Shown here in pieces: positions 39,158-51,436 of a stretch of DNA of 64,000 nucleotides (its first letter is position 1; each line of letters begins with the position of its first letter). A program made the translations under genes and the position numbers. This DNA is from Coptis chinensis. Lineage: Eukaryota; Streptophyta; Magnoliopsida; Ranunculales; Ranunculaceae. The stretch lies in contig CM027377.1 in the NCBI GenBank assembly GCA_015680905.1, positions 38,650,501 through 38,714,500 on the forward strand. The letters run 5' to 3'. The notes under the pieces were generated by a model. That model did no database searches. It was not told the origin of the DNA and saw nothing but the letters and a program-made list of their open reading frames with translations.

Positions 39158-41473
39158 TCAACTATAGCGCCCACCAATGTACTTGCACCTAGTTAAGTTA
39201 TGCGCTGTTGAAGGAGGACCTTGCTTCCTCCTCGGCATATCATTCCCGACCAATTGCAGACCTCTCTCTAGCAAGCGACTGGTTTCATCGATGACGCCGT
39301 CATGTCGAAAAAAGGAAAATCAAGATAAGTTACCAATCGAATGCAAAAATCACGCAGTTAGAAACTCAATTAAAAATCACAATACTTACAATCGGTGAAC
39401 GGTTAAGTGTCTCCAGGGAGGGATGAATAGGAAGAAGCTCAGGGTTCACCAAAACTACATGAGAATTCCTCACATACCAAGTCATATAGTTTTGATGACA
39501 CTCCCATGGATAAGACGAGATAGGTCCTTGGTTGCAGGGTTGGATCAAGTGATTCTGCCACGACTCCCAGTAAAGTGGCCCAATATTGGTCCAGCTCACC
39601 TCATACCTGCGTCCTGCCACAGTTCTTGTTCTCCAATTTGGTATTGAAGGATCTTTAGGTACAAGCTGTACGTGACCCAACTGACGCACCACCCTTGCGA
39701 CAGCGTAAAGCTCGACAATGTTGAAAAAGCATAGCAATCCCTCAAAAAATGCAATGTCATCGATCGGGTTTGTATCTCTGACATTTTTGTAGGGATGCCA
39801 AACAACTTGAAACAAAATCAAATGTGTCATTAACAACTCCAATGATCAATTACTAAAAAAAATAAATATAAACAAACTTAAATACTTACATACATTGAAT
39901 TTAATACTTATATTGAACTCATTCAAATCATCAATTATCGCTTGATAAAACTGCAATGCATACGTTGTATCATAATAGTGTGGAACAACTGGGATGTGTC
40001 TATGAGCACGCGACTGAGACGAGATATAGTTGAAGTTTGGGACTGTCATGAATACCGGAAAATACTCATAGATCCATGCCTAGATATACACAAATAGTTA
40101 ATATATTGATAGAGTAATAAAATTAACATTAAAAAAAATAAACTCTAAAATACTCAAGTTTTACCTGTAGAAGAGTCATATAGCCTGTAACCCCTTTCAC
40201 CTTCACACATGTAGCAGCCCCGAGACCTCTATATAAAAACGCCAAAATTGTTGCTCCCCATGCATACTCTTCTATCTCACTGAATTTCAACAACGGCCTC
40301 AGATAACATATAAGCACTCCAGTCCCAGACTTGTCAGTAAAAATGGCACATCCAAAGAAAAACAGGATAAAAGCTCTAACAGTCCGTTGAACATCCTGGA
40401 AACTCGAGGCCTTCTCCACCACCTTCCCAGCAGCATCACATATAGGGCTATCATGAACCTTGTTCGCAAAATGCTTCCGAATGAATTCTAGCCTTACTTT
40501 TGAAGTGAACCTGCTAGATTCCATCTCCGCCCTAATCAAATCAATAGGGAGCCCCAGACCAAGATGTAGGAGATTTATCGATTGTTGTAAGTTCAGCTCA
40601 CTGTCCCCTTGCACCGCTCTTCCTCTAACTGTGACTCCACAGATTTGGACAACATCGTCCAAAGTCACAGTCATCTCCCCAACTGGCATATGGAAGGTGT
40701 TGGTCTTCGGATGCCATCTCCACAAACCAGAGATCAATGGTGGATCCATATGCTCGTGATAACCTTCCATGAGATCAAACAACCCGATCCTTCTCAACCG
40801 CGGCAAATTTAGGAGACTTTTCACATTCATTTTTGAAATCCCATTGGGATAACCGCTAAGTGTGAAAACACACTTCAACGCTCCGCGATCCTCACGAAAC
40901 AACCGAAAGCACGCATTAGATATATATGAGCGAAACAAAAGATTTTGTAAAAGAAAATCAAAGTACACAAGAAAAACAAAATATTACCCTTCTCTCCCAA
41001 ACATCGCGAGCGACATGCACCGCATAGTCATACAACAACTCTGACTCATACGGGCCTCCCCATACACACCTTTTTTGAAACTCCAAATCATCATTGGATT
41101 TTCTTACGAAATCAATACGGAGGTGCTTCTTCCACATTTGGTGGTGCGTCTTCTACCACATATTCTTCCACATCATCATCCTGCTCATCCTCCTCCTCAC
41201 TCTCCTCTTCTACTATACTCTTCCCTTTGTCCATATTTACATCTAAACCTACATTAGTATCACTATCTACACTATCTTCACTAAACGAATCAACCTCAGG
41301 AACCTCTTTTTCCAAATGGTCCCCTCTACTTGGCCGATCTTTGTTAAGCCGTCACGCGCTTTGTCTTTTCTTCCAACTGCGTCACCGCTAGAGGAACCGC
41401 CACCAAACAATTTCTTAACACCCTTGAATGTAGTTTTCGCTACATTCTTCACATTCTTTGATCGAGGACCCAT
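39158..41473 (-). CDS. Plant mobile domain (MAIN-like) protein, damaged
   Basis: Minus strand, start ATG at 41473. Exons: 40988-41473, 40165-40890, 39890-40079, 39390-39805 and 39158-39304. Exons 2 to 4 join in phase, and exon 5 is 49 codons including the stop. Exon 1 is basic, then acidic (EEESEEEDEQDDDVEEY). Exon 2 has the mobile-domain core: LISGLWRWHPKTNTFHMPVG, DDVVQICGVTVRG and GAATCVKVKGVTGYM. Exon 4 has WHPYKNV...RRYEVSWTNIGPLYW. PMD proteins act in silencing and meristem maintenance and are often carried by transposons. Damage: two frame breaks in exon 1 (one near 41353, fixed if CCGTC was CCAGTC; one near 41117), and the exon 5 acceptor reads CGA at 39305-39307 where CAG is expected. 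The gene converges on the transposase-OTU gene. Confidence 0.8.
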
Positions 41474-42784
41474 CGCTACAAAGAAAAATAAAACAAGTAT
41501 TAGTAAACCATATTTAAATAAACAATGTACAAAGAAAACCACTAGAAAAAAGAGATCATCCCAGTCGTAAAACTAATATACTTATAAGCTTGCTATGATA
41601 ACTCCAAGTATATATGAAGAAATAGAATGAGGCGTTACACTATCCAAATTCTATCGAATTTTGGGCAGAGTTTCCTTTGTTTAGTCAACATTTCGTATAC
41701 TTAAACCTGTCATAACCTGGAAATCAATAATGACATCCTTCCAACAACCATATGTACATAACACCCTATAAAATATTCAACCCACAATATAATTTCTAGC
41801 CACATAATAGGTGGACCCAAGTAGAAGGAAAAGATAGACTTCCAAAAGAAAAGTTTTTGTTCTTTCAAAACGCCATGGTTATATGTCTTGTAACTTGTTA
41901 ACAATATTAACAGTATTAAGAAAGGACAACCACTACAAGTTACAAGAAACTATTAACAGATGTCAAAGCTCGAACAACTGATTATTTACTGACATGTGAG
42001 ATCGAACAACCATATGTACATATAACCTAATTTTTACACGACAATGAAAATGTATATATATACAAGACTGTTTCTGTATGAACCGTCATTTATGTACATT
42101 AAGTATTACAACAAAATAACTGGACTCTCTCTACAACAAAATGAACTTGACTTTGTCCCTCGTCAAGCATAGGGAAACCACAAAAAAAAACCACCTTGAT
42201 TGTACATTCAGTAAATTTGATAACCAAAGAAAGAGCTTCTCACCTATAATGCTTTACCGCTTCAGTTTTGTTCCCCTGTATCCAGACCTTAAGCAAGTAC
42301 TCGTAAAAGCTGCATGTGATCAAGGTCATTACTCATTAGTCAAGACTCAAGAACATAAGCAGTATGAAAGGTGAGTAACAGAATGTACAGAAACACTAAT
42401 CATAAAATGGTAAAAGTATCTTCTCTTATAACATCAGGCCCTAAAGGAAAATACTAGGTATGAAAGATGAGCACTATGAAAGTTTAAGCCGTTGCGGTAG
42501 AATGCTAAGATTGCTAGGGCTATTGAATCAAAAGATTGCGGTAGAACTAAAATGACACAGACACTTAGCCACCAGTCATCAAAATATGCTAAATGCCGCA
42601 CCAAAATCATACAAGGAATCATTAAATATGCACCACTTTTAGCTGTTTTCCAATCCTTTTAATTCACAAACAGTAGTACAGCCCTACAGAAAAACCAACC
42701 AACCCAAGTTTTAATTTTCTTGCTCTTTTCTCTTTACTCTTTTCTCTTTTGTCCCAACAAGTCTTGCAAGATAAATACGTAGTC
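41474..42784. other. Intergenic stretch
   Basis: No convincing gene. The open frames are short and resemble nothing I know. I saw no array cores and no Mutator-like terminal repeat here. Confidence 0.5.
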
Positions 42785-43084
42785 ATGGAACATTTTAGAT
42801 CCAAGTCATGTGGTGATGATAAGATGCAGATAGAGAGTTATACATGAGAAAGACAAACTTCTCACGGTGTGCATGGTTTTAGAAGTTACAGTACTTCTTA
42901 TGCATCTTCTATGCCACAAGTTCAGATGGATAACAGAGAGATGAAGTTTAAAAAAGGTCAGGGTGGTGGGTCATCTTCTAAAAATTGGAGTTTCAATGAT
43001 CCTGAGATACAAAGGAAGAAAAGGATTGCTAGTTACAAGCTTTATGTTGTTGAAGGCAAGATGAAAGGGTCTTTCAGGAACTAA
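42785..43084 (+). pseudogene. DUF3511-family pseudogene
   Basis: Starts MEHFRSKSCGDDKMQIESY, has a TGA at 42845-42847, then continues in the same frame with FRSYSTSYAS and SSSKNWSFNDPEIQRKKR / VVEGKMKGSFR, the conserved core of this small plant family of unknown function. The frame stops at 43084, where family members continue for about 20 more residues ending in a WW-rich tail. Two lesions and the lost tail make it a relic. Confidence 0.8.
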
Positions 43085-44177
43085 AATGCTAGGATTGCTA
43101 GTATATAATTTTTTACTAGAATGCTAGGATTGCTAGGCACGGATTGTTGTGAAGTCTCTACCTAGTTCTTTCTTCTATCCTGATTATATATATGTTACCA
43201 TTTCCACCAAAAAACTAAATAAGAGCAAGAGAACCAATGAGCCTTGCCACCGATTACCAGCACCCACATGCACCTCTATTCTTCTCTATCTCAAGGGATA
43301 GAACCAATCAACTTTTCTTACATTTACCCCCAACGACAGCCTAGCACAATAGCTAGCAACTTATAAAGAAACTTGCACTGGACTTGTATCGTTTTGAAAA
43401 CTTGGTATGGTGTGCGTCTTTGTGATGCCTCCAGCCATAGTATGTAATATTGTATTTTTACGGCGATATGCTAGTGTTGATATTTGTAATATAATTTGCC
43501 AGTCCAGTGCAGTGCTCGACTAGCTAGTGCTGCAATTTCAGCCAAAAAACACAACTCTAACGGACGGTTCTGCTATGCCTCCACACCTACCTTGTGCTCG
43601 ACAAATTGAAACATGTTTCAACAATTTTTTTTTACGGTGAAGTCGGAATATCTCAAAAACAGTTGTTCTCATTGTTTTTTACTTTGCTTTCTTAATTCAG
43701 GTAACCAATAACCAAGAAATTTGTTCCAGACCAGAATTCCAACAGGAGAGAGTAAGAAATTTTGTTCAAGACCAGAACCCCCACAGTAGAGAGTTAGTCA
43801 AGAATTAAAACACATAAAACAAAACAAAATGACAAATAAACTATTAGTTATCACTATTGTTGAACTTCAAACGGAATAAAACATAAAGATTACAGTCTTC
43901 CAACTTTCCACTTCAACTACAGAAATAATGCCAAAAAGCCCAAAATATGTTCTCACAGCTACAATCAGAAACTACATGCACAAAGAGACTAAAAATACAT
44001 TGTAACCACTGGTTACAAAATATATGCACACAGAGATACACAATAATTAATTTGTACTAAAACATGTACATTACAAGCCTTCCAACTCCCCACTTCAACT
44101 ACAGGTACATACCAAAATATGTTCTTAAATTTGAGGGGGAGTTATAGTGGGTCTGGAGGTACCCTAAGAAAATTAGA
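43085..44177. other. Intergenic stretch
   Basis: Short direct repeats AATGCTAGGATTGCTAG at 43085 and 43120, with a related copy near 42502. Otherwise nothing recognised. Confidence 0.5.
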
Positions 44178-44345
44178 GTGGACAGTGTATACCATCAAAA
44201 GGTTTTAACAATTGGTCTGGGTGCTTGCTCTGAAATTGGTTTTATTACAATGGGGAGAGAGCTTCACGGTTATGCTGTTCATAGATGTTTTGATGGATTT
44301 GATATTGTTAAAAATGCATTGATCACAATGTATTCAAGGTGCAAT
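44178..44345 (+). pseudogene. Pentatricopeptide-repeat gene fragment
   Basis: About 55 codons resembling one to two PPR motifs: LGACSEIGFITMGRELHGYAV followed by VKNALITMYSRC (quoted in part). PPR proteins bind organelle RNA. The match ends at about 44345 in an unrelated repeat (ACTCGCAATACACTC). There is no start, transit peptide or further repeats. Confidence 0.7.
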
Positions 44346-44560
44346 GATAAAACTCGCAATACACTCAAACGATATGTATTGCGACTTGTAATACATACTC
44401 GCAACTTGCATACACACCCACAACTCGCAATATATACCAAGAACTTAACAGACTAAGAACTTAACAGACTAAGAACTCAAGATTTTTTGATAGTTCCAAA
44501 CATACTAATCTAAAAAAGAAACACACAAAACACAAAAACAAACATGATTGTGAGTTTGTT

Positions 44561-44719
44561 GTAGATGCTCAGGAAATTCAAAACCACTAAAATATTGTGA
44601 TCAAAATTCAAAAGGGCTACCTCAGAGGGCTAACAATGGCAAGCTGGAGAGTTAGGGAACCAAGTCAAAACAAGCGACAATCAGCCAGTGTGCGTGTTGT
44701 AGATGCTCAGGAAATTCAA
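44561..44719. repeat. 23-bp direct repeat pair
   Basis: TTGTAGATGCTCAGGAAATT (first 20 bases) occurs at 44561 and at 44697, 136 bases apart. Confidence 0.8.
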
Positions 44720-44939
44720 TACTCCATTGACAGCCACAATTCTAGCTATTGAATCACCTGGTAAAATTGTTGGGAGTTTTCAATTTAGAGGTGAGAAACT
44801 CGAATTGAGAAACTCGAACGAATTGAGAAACTCGAATCTAGTTTTCAATGACAACTTTCAACTTTCAATTTGGGGTTTTTTAACGGTGAGAAACTCGAAT
44901 TGTTGGAGATTTGTGGTAATTCAATCGGGCACTCGAATG

Positions 44940-45135
44940 TTTGCACACGAATTGAAATTGGGGGGTTTTTTGTTAGGGTTTCGAAGGGTTTGGGCGAAAG
45001 AGATGACCGGTAAGGGTAGGTTTTCCCGGTTTCGCAATTTGGTGGGGGGGGGGGGGTATATTGGGCTTTGTTGTTTGGGCTTGGGCTGGAGGCTGCCCGA
45101 TCTAATTTGAGTGGCGCCCAATACAGGACTCTTTA
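44940..45135. repeat. Dispersed repeat, copy A
   Basis: About 200 bases similar to 55000-55193 in the same orientation. They share TTTTTTGTTAGGGTTTCG, AGAGATGACCGGT, GGCTGGAGGCTGCCC and a CAATACAG-ACTCTTT end. It contains a 13-base G run. The pair brackets the RING-CH/CACTA region. Confidence 0.8.
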
Positions 45136-46451
45136 TAAAAGAGTGGTAACTAGTTACTTATAATAGCCGGTTCTTTATGCATGGTAACTTTTATTTTTTT
45201 GGTAAAGTAATGAAAAAAACACACTAAAAAGGTGATCTGTTGAAGATTTTTTTCCCTTTTTTTATTCGGATTTTTTCATTTAATTAAGATTTAGTTTTGG
45301 TTTTGGAAATGATCCTAAACTCTTGAATGGTAAATTTTATAACTTTTTTCTTAATTTTGAGCTAGGCAAAACATATCCTGAAATATTAGGAAAATTTGTG
45401 ATATATAACTTTTTTCTTATGTGGGGCATTTAGTTCAAGAATTCTAATGGTCAATATAATTTGTAACCTTAACAATTTTGGTCATTCAATAAAGTTTTCA
45501 ATTCTATGCTTTCAAGTTTCAAATGATCAATTAGTTTTTTTTTTTTGCTAAAATGATCAATTAGTACGTTACGTATTGAATTACATCAATTGAGGGAAAA
45601 TCTTTTGTAGTCTTGCCTAGTGGTGTCCAATAGTTCAATCAAAGTGGGTCTACTTGTATTATCAAGGAGAGACAAAAAGCTCAAATGTAGCCATTCTCTT
45701 TTCAGAGTCTAGACATTTAATAAAGACTTACAATACTGTATGATACATTGATACCATGAATGCCATCCTATTTTAAGGTGCAAGTTCAGAATTTCAGATA
45801 CAAAATTTCCAAAAGTCTCTATATTCCGACAAGAAAGACCTAAATTTTCAGTGATATCTACACTTTTCGGCACATTCCAGTACTTTTAGACCAAATTCTT
45901 CCTAACTGAATTTCTAATGGAACTTGTGTTTACGCACTAAGTTTAGAACAATATTAGAAGTTTAATCCAAGGTCGTTAAAATGGAGTTCTTGGGCCAATA
46001 ACAAGGATTAATGATCGATTTTTGTCATCAAGGACTCAGGGAAGAGTTCTCAGTGCTAGTGGAAGGTTGACATATAAACAAACTCATTGTCGTTGAATTG
46101 GTCCCATTAGAAAAGCATAGATACGGTTGGTTTTTGTAGGCATGATCTCCTAAGTAGAATCTATGATAAACCAAATTGCATACCTCAACCAAGTTGCATA
46201 GCTCTACCCCTTTTAGAAGTTGTTAAACATAAAGAGTACTCTAAATATAATTGGTGACCACATCTTGTATGTGCCTAGACATAAAGATAGCAGCTATAAC
46301 ATTTTAATAACACTTGGGGTTACCACTTCCACCAAGTGTGTAGGGACAAAGTGTGACTAACCTAATGATTTGGTTTGCTAATTTTTTTGAAAAGCTGTAG
46401 TGTTATTTCTATATATTATTAATTCTCTGTTGCATTTATTTTTCTTTGGTA
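45136..46451. other. Intergenic stretch / upstream of the RING-CH exon
   Basis: No gene. An acceptor-like TTTTTCTTTGGTAG ends at 46451, directly before the RING-CH exon. Confidence 0.5.
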
Positions 46452-46671
46452 GGTTCAAGATATAACTAGAATACTGAGGAAAGAAGATTGGGTCAACAAA
46501 AGAGACAACAAACCCTCCACCTAGATATACCCCCAAGAACTTTGGGTGTCTCGTCTCTAGAGTTTATGAAAATAGACATGCCCCCAACAGCAAGCCCAAC
46601 TGCCACAAAAGTAAATTTGCCCCCAGCACTCAGTCCTACTTCTGCTAGATTAAGTGAGTCCCCTGCCCCCT
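46452..46671 (+). pseudogene. RING-CH (RINGv) E3 ligase exon, 5' part
   Basis: Encodes a proline/serine-rich stretch (LDIPPRTLGVSS, DMPPTASPTATKVNLPP and LSPTSARLSESPAPS, close variants) typical of the region before the RING-CH finger in a plant family of membrane-associated ubiquitin ligases. The reading frame runs straight into the CACTA element and resumes at 53371. The RING-CH finger itself was not found, so only one exon is present. Confidence 0.7.
46669..46671. repeat. CCT target-site duplication, left copy
   Basis: Three-base duplication typical of CACTA insertion; the right copy is 53368-53370. Confidence 0.85.
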
Positions 46672-46699
46672 CACTACACCATAACACTGATTTTGCAAC

Positions 46700-49600
46700 A
46701 TATAGGAAAATTGATTCCTAACACATATTCAACCGTTACAAAGCGTGTGACACATTCATTCCGTTAGAAATGTTACCAACCGTTACATATTATATAAGCA
46801 AATACTTGATTTATTTGGTCACGTTTAGATAGATATTATGTAACAGATACAGAAGCGTGACCAAATATAAAAAATAAAATAAACCTGAAAATAAAAACAA
46901 GATAAGGTGGATGGAAACTTTGAGGGAGAATGCTTTTCATTCTCTCGCTCACTGGAAAAGAAAACTTAAGACATCTGGGGTGCGTCATTTCTTTGGTGTT
47001 GCTCTTATCGATGTTGTTGCTTATTGAGGTAACCCATCATTTTGCTTTTCTCCTTCATTTTCTTCATCTTCTCTTCTCCCCATTTTATAACAGTTAGGGT
47101 TTTGGCTACGGTTTTCGATTTACATTTAATCAATTACACAAATTGTTCAATCTACTCAAGGAAGGATTCTCTTTGGCCAAAGGTAGCGTGCAATGCTTAT
47201 CATTTAGTGAAGCCTCCTTTATGTAGGGTTTCTATTTTTCGAAAAAATGAATTAGCTTTGGCTAGACATGAAATTAGTATGGTTTTTTTCTTCTTGTTAT
47301 TGGTGTAACCTGTCAAACATGGCTAAAGGTTGCATCTTTGAATGTTAGATTTCAATTCCCTTTAAATTTTCTTATGTATCAAAGACAAGGGTAAAAATCT
47401 GCTTGTGTTGGCTTCATTCCCTTTCATTATTCGAGGGAACCTAATTACTATAGAAATTTTGTTAAATTTCCACTTCAATTTTTTATAATCTAATTGAACT
47501 AAGTTGTATGTTGATTCTTATCTCTTTGGCTTTTCGAATTATGTAAAAAGCTTTGTTCTCAAAGTGAAGTTGTATATTTTGAAGATGGTTGATTGTTTAA
47601 ATGATGGGTTACTTCACTTACTTGTGTTGATACTTAGATCTGGCATGTACGTTGTTATTGTTGGCCTTTTCCAAATGTGACTAATTTGATGAGGACCTTG
47701 TTTAAATACATGATTATTTGATTGTATAGTTTGTATGGAATTTGCTTTTATGTTACCATTTGCCCTTCTTGAGAATTGTATCTCTGTTTCCTCTATGTTA
47801 GGGTTGTTGTGCTTACCGGGAAAGTCTTGGCACTTCACCTGTCCAAATCCGAAACCACAAAGGTTCAAATAAAAGAGCAGGCAATACATGTTAATTTGAA
47901 CAATATATATATAGCGTTGATGTTAATAGAATCTATTGATTTGAGGAAGACAAAAAAAAAAGGAAAGGAGTTTATGCTGAGAGTGGTGAGTATGACTGAA
48001 TATAGTTGTAGTTGTCTTATTTTTTTTATTGAATTAGTACTATCTTATGGGTTTACCTATTCTTGGCATTTCCCTTTTTATTGAAAGTGGTTGTACTGAG
48101 TGAATATATGACCACATGACCCAGTTTCATTCACCTACTCAATCAATCTTTATAAGCCAAGGACTCGTAAGCGAAAACTAAGTCAGCTAATTTATACACC
48201 TCCACTTTTAAAATTAAGTATAGATTTGTAGTCATTTGAAGAAATTCATTATTAGGATGCATGGATGATTTGTATGTGCTCCTTTTGGTCACTTGGTCAC
48301 TTGATTGTTGTAGATATTTTGGAAAATTACTATTAATGATTGTGAACAAACAATGTTTTGACATTAAATTAGATTGTAGAATAAGAATTTTATCATTATG
48401 AAGTCGATTGGATTGAATTGAATTCGTTGATCTTGTCTTTGCACTCTTGCTATGCGATTTCCGGATGATAAATTTAAGTATTGAAATTATACATTATGTA
48501 GATTAGGGTAGTAAACTTGGAATAGACTTGAGATAAACACGTTATTATCTCAAGTCCAATATGTACCTTAAAGGCTTAAATACTTGGGTGTCGATCTTGA
48601 ATTTGTTTTCAGTTATTTGGCCATGAATAGATGTGAAACTAGCCTAATAAAGTGCTATTTAAAAGGATTGGGTTTTTACCCAAGGAAGTCAATAGGCAGA
48701 TAGTAACGCATAATGAACAAATGGTTTGGGTTGGATTTTCGATGCTCAGTATGGGTGAGGAGAACTACCAAATGTTGTATCTTGCTAGTCAATTTAAAAT
48801 GTACTCTAATTGTTGCATTTACTCCTAGTATACAATGAAATAAGAATACATGGAATGAGGTGGATTGAATTTAGTTTCTTTTTTTGCAGAGTTCTAGTTG
48901 TGGCTGGAGATATCAATGAAGGAATGGTAGAGGGAAAAATTTATGTTTTGGCCTTTTAATATTTTTATGTATTGGGCTGGAGATATCAATGTCCTATTTG
49001 GTGTTTAGGTAACAGGGGCAAGCTAACGTTGAGAATGGTCCAGTGTATAATGTCTGAGTGTTAACAAGTGAAGCGTCCTTGGTGCTTTCATGAGATGCTC
49101 ATGATTTCGATATGAGTCCCCTGAGGTATCTTGTATTCTTTTCGTTCATTAGTCATAGCTCGTATCCTATTTGAGGCCTCATCCTATTTACTTATTCTAT
49201 TAGGGGATACATAACAGAATATTAGGGAATACATAACAGAATAATGGTTGAGAAGATTTGGAGTTTGTGCACTGAACAAAATATGGTTGATAAGTTAGAC
49301 TTCTAACTTCTGTGTGAAACTGTTCACTCGAAAGAAACTGATATTTTTTTAGTTCTATGCGAACTTTTAAGGTTATTTTCACTCACTACAGAACAAAGCT
49401 GCAAGGAAGAGTTGTGCAAGAGACGCACTGGTATATGGCATCTTTAAATAGGTATGCCTTCAAAAGAATAAGAAATTAGTATTGATCTTAAATCCTTTGT
49501 GAAAAGGCATGGGAATGGCTGTTTGTATTCTGTAATTCTTATCTTTGCTTTTGAGCCTTGAATCCTGATGGCAATGGCTAGAGATGGATTGCTACCATAG
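46700..49600. other. CACTA interior, left part
   Basis: No gene recognised. There are short frames (47042-47308; 47776-48084, with LTGKVLALHLSKSETTKVQI) that could be eroded captured exons. A TTCTCC-rich stretch followed by GTTAGGGTTTTGG near 47050-47110 looks like a captured 5' leader. Confidence 0.4.
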
Positions 49601-50309
49601 TTCTTATCAGATGTTAATAAGCGCACTCAAGTTCGTGTCAAGAGTACAATATTGACTGGAATAGGTGCTGCACTCTTGGCCTTCTTTATGGATGTTTCAC
49701 AATTAGCAGGGATGGTAAGTGAACTTCATCATCATGAATCTTTTGTGTGTGTCTTACTGTATGTGCACATGTTTGAAATTAGGACTTGGGTACCATGTAA
49801 GATTTTTTACTTCTCTAAATTAGGCCCAAGTAAAAGTAAAATTATTATATTCTAACTTAAATCCACTGGGCCAACACACTAGGGACTGGTAGTGGTACCT
49901 ACCATTAGATGGGCCAAATTGGATTTTTTGTTAGCATTTTCTAGTCTGCATTTTGATAAACTTGTTCACCACTAATCAGTTGCTCCCTTCACTCACTCCA
50001 ATTCATGATATTTCGTTACCTGCTTCACTCACTCCAATTCATGATATTTCGTTACTATCAATTCATGATAAACTCAACTTCTTGTTCACTTATTTTATTC
50101 CCACTTCTTATTAGTTGGCTTGATATTATGTTTAATCTCTGTGTAATGAAGGACCTTTACTCTTTCTTTTCAAATTTGTTGAATATTTATCTCGTGCCTC
50201 ATGCCTGTTTTACTAATTTATAGCAAGTTGGCGATGCTCTTATAAAGAATGACGATACCGCCTCTGAGTTGCGAGGAATTGCTCCCACCAATGATAAAAA
50301 CAAGTCCAG
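49601..50309 (+). pseudogene. Captured exons of an unrecognised gene
   Basis: Exon 49601-49714 (38 codons, no stop, with a hydrophobic GIGAALLAFFMDVSQLAGM, donor GTAAGT) and exon 50224-50309 (acceptor TTTATAG, donor GTTAGT; QVGDALIKNDDTASELRGI) join in frame. The first has one likely membrane helix. I cannot name the family. It lies upstream of the sugar-transporter exons in the same orientation. Confidence 0.5.
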
Positions 50310-51067
50310 GTTAGTGATATATCTTCTTTTGTGATAAGTGTATTGAATTAAATCCAGGTTATTATACGTAAATTCCAAGGATGTTACAAACAGAGCTATT
50401 AGTGGGGCCATATGAGATGCAATTCGCTGAAGAATGAAAGGTTGCATGATGCATTTGAGCTCATAGCCACATTATATGTTGGTCACTCAATGACGTCTTG
50501 TTTTTGTGGTTTAATTGAAAATAGAAATTATCTTTTGCTGGATACTTCTAGTACCAAAATTATTAGTATCTTAGCAACTTAGTAAGTTTGATTCAACTAT
50601 CTTTGTTTTGAATATTGTTTCTAGGATCACACAGCGTAATAAAAGCAATTTACAACGGTTCTAAGTTCTTGAAGAGCTCATTTTGAATGAGTAAACACCA
50701 TTTAGAAGGGCCTTAGGACAGCACACAACCTTAAGGTATATTTTAGAATCTATGAAGTCGATGTATTTATATTTTAGTGCACTATTGTCCTTTTTGACGA
50801 GGACTATATATACAATGATGCCTTTATATTAACTGTGCGATATGATGTACCATATTCATTTGTGTGATAGCCAACTGCTGTGTCTTATATTACAGAAGTA
50901 TGTCTTATATTACAGAAGTATTATAGAGGTGGCATGATTACAGCCCATTAAATAGCATAAAACATACGGGCGCATCTTCTTGTGTGAGTAGGGTAGAGTA
51001 ATTCAACAATTGGTATCAATGCACCATCTTTTTTATTTTGTTGATCGATTTCATACTTGTCCAACAG

Positions 51068-51436
51068 GCAGAGGTTGGTCACAAGAAAGGCTTTGAAGAT
51101 GCATTACAAAGATTTCGAGGAAAGGATGCTGATATCTCTGAAGAAGCCGCTGAGATTAGTGTATGTTGTTCATTCATAAGGTTATGAGAAAATGATTGGG
51201 AAGACATGAGATTAGGCCATCTCCCTTTTTTGGTATAGGATTACACGGAAACCCTTCAACGCCTCTCAGAAGCTCGTGTATTAGACTTGTTTCAGAGGAA
51301 ATATGCTCATTCCCTCTTTGTAAGACTTATGCTTTGTACAAGCTGTGGCCTGTTGACTATACATGATGTCTCTACTGATCTTCTGTTTCATTCAAATTCG
51401 TTCTAGATTGGAGTTGGACTGATGGTATCTCCGCAG
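51068..51436 (+). pseudogene. Captured ERD6-like sugar transporter exons
   Basis: Exons 51068-51160 (GHKKGFEDALQRFRGKDADI, SEEAAEIS), 51239-51319 (DYTETLQRLSEA, LDLFQRKYAHSLF) and from 51407 (IGVGLMV) match the central cytoplasmic loop and next helix of vacuolar ERD6-like monosaccharide carriers. Introns are kept, so capture was at DNA level. Within the third exon the sequence switches to methionine synthase. Confidence 0.8.

Noticed and set aside
44361-44376. ACTCAAACGATATG, resembling one array 1 core arm
   Set aside because: Only a half-core outside the arrays; the rest of the site is an unrelated CGCAATAC repeat.
45043-45057. G-run as a functional G-quadruplex
   Set aside because: A single homopolymer run, not four spaced G-tracts; more likely a slippage or sequencing feature.
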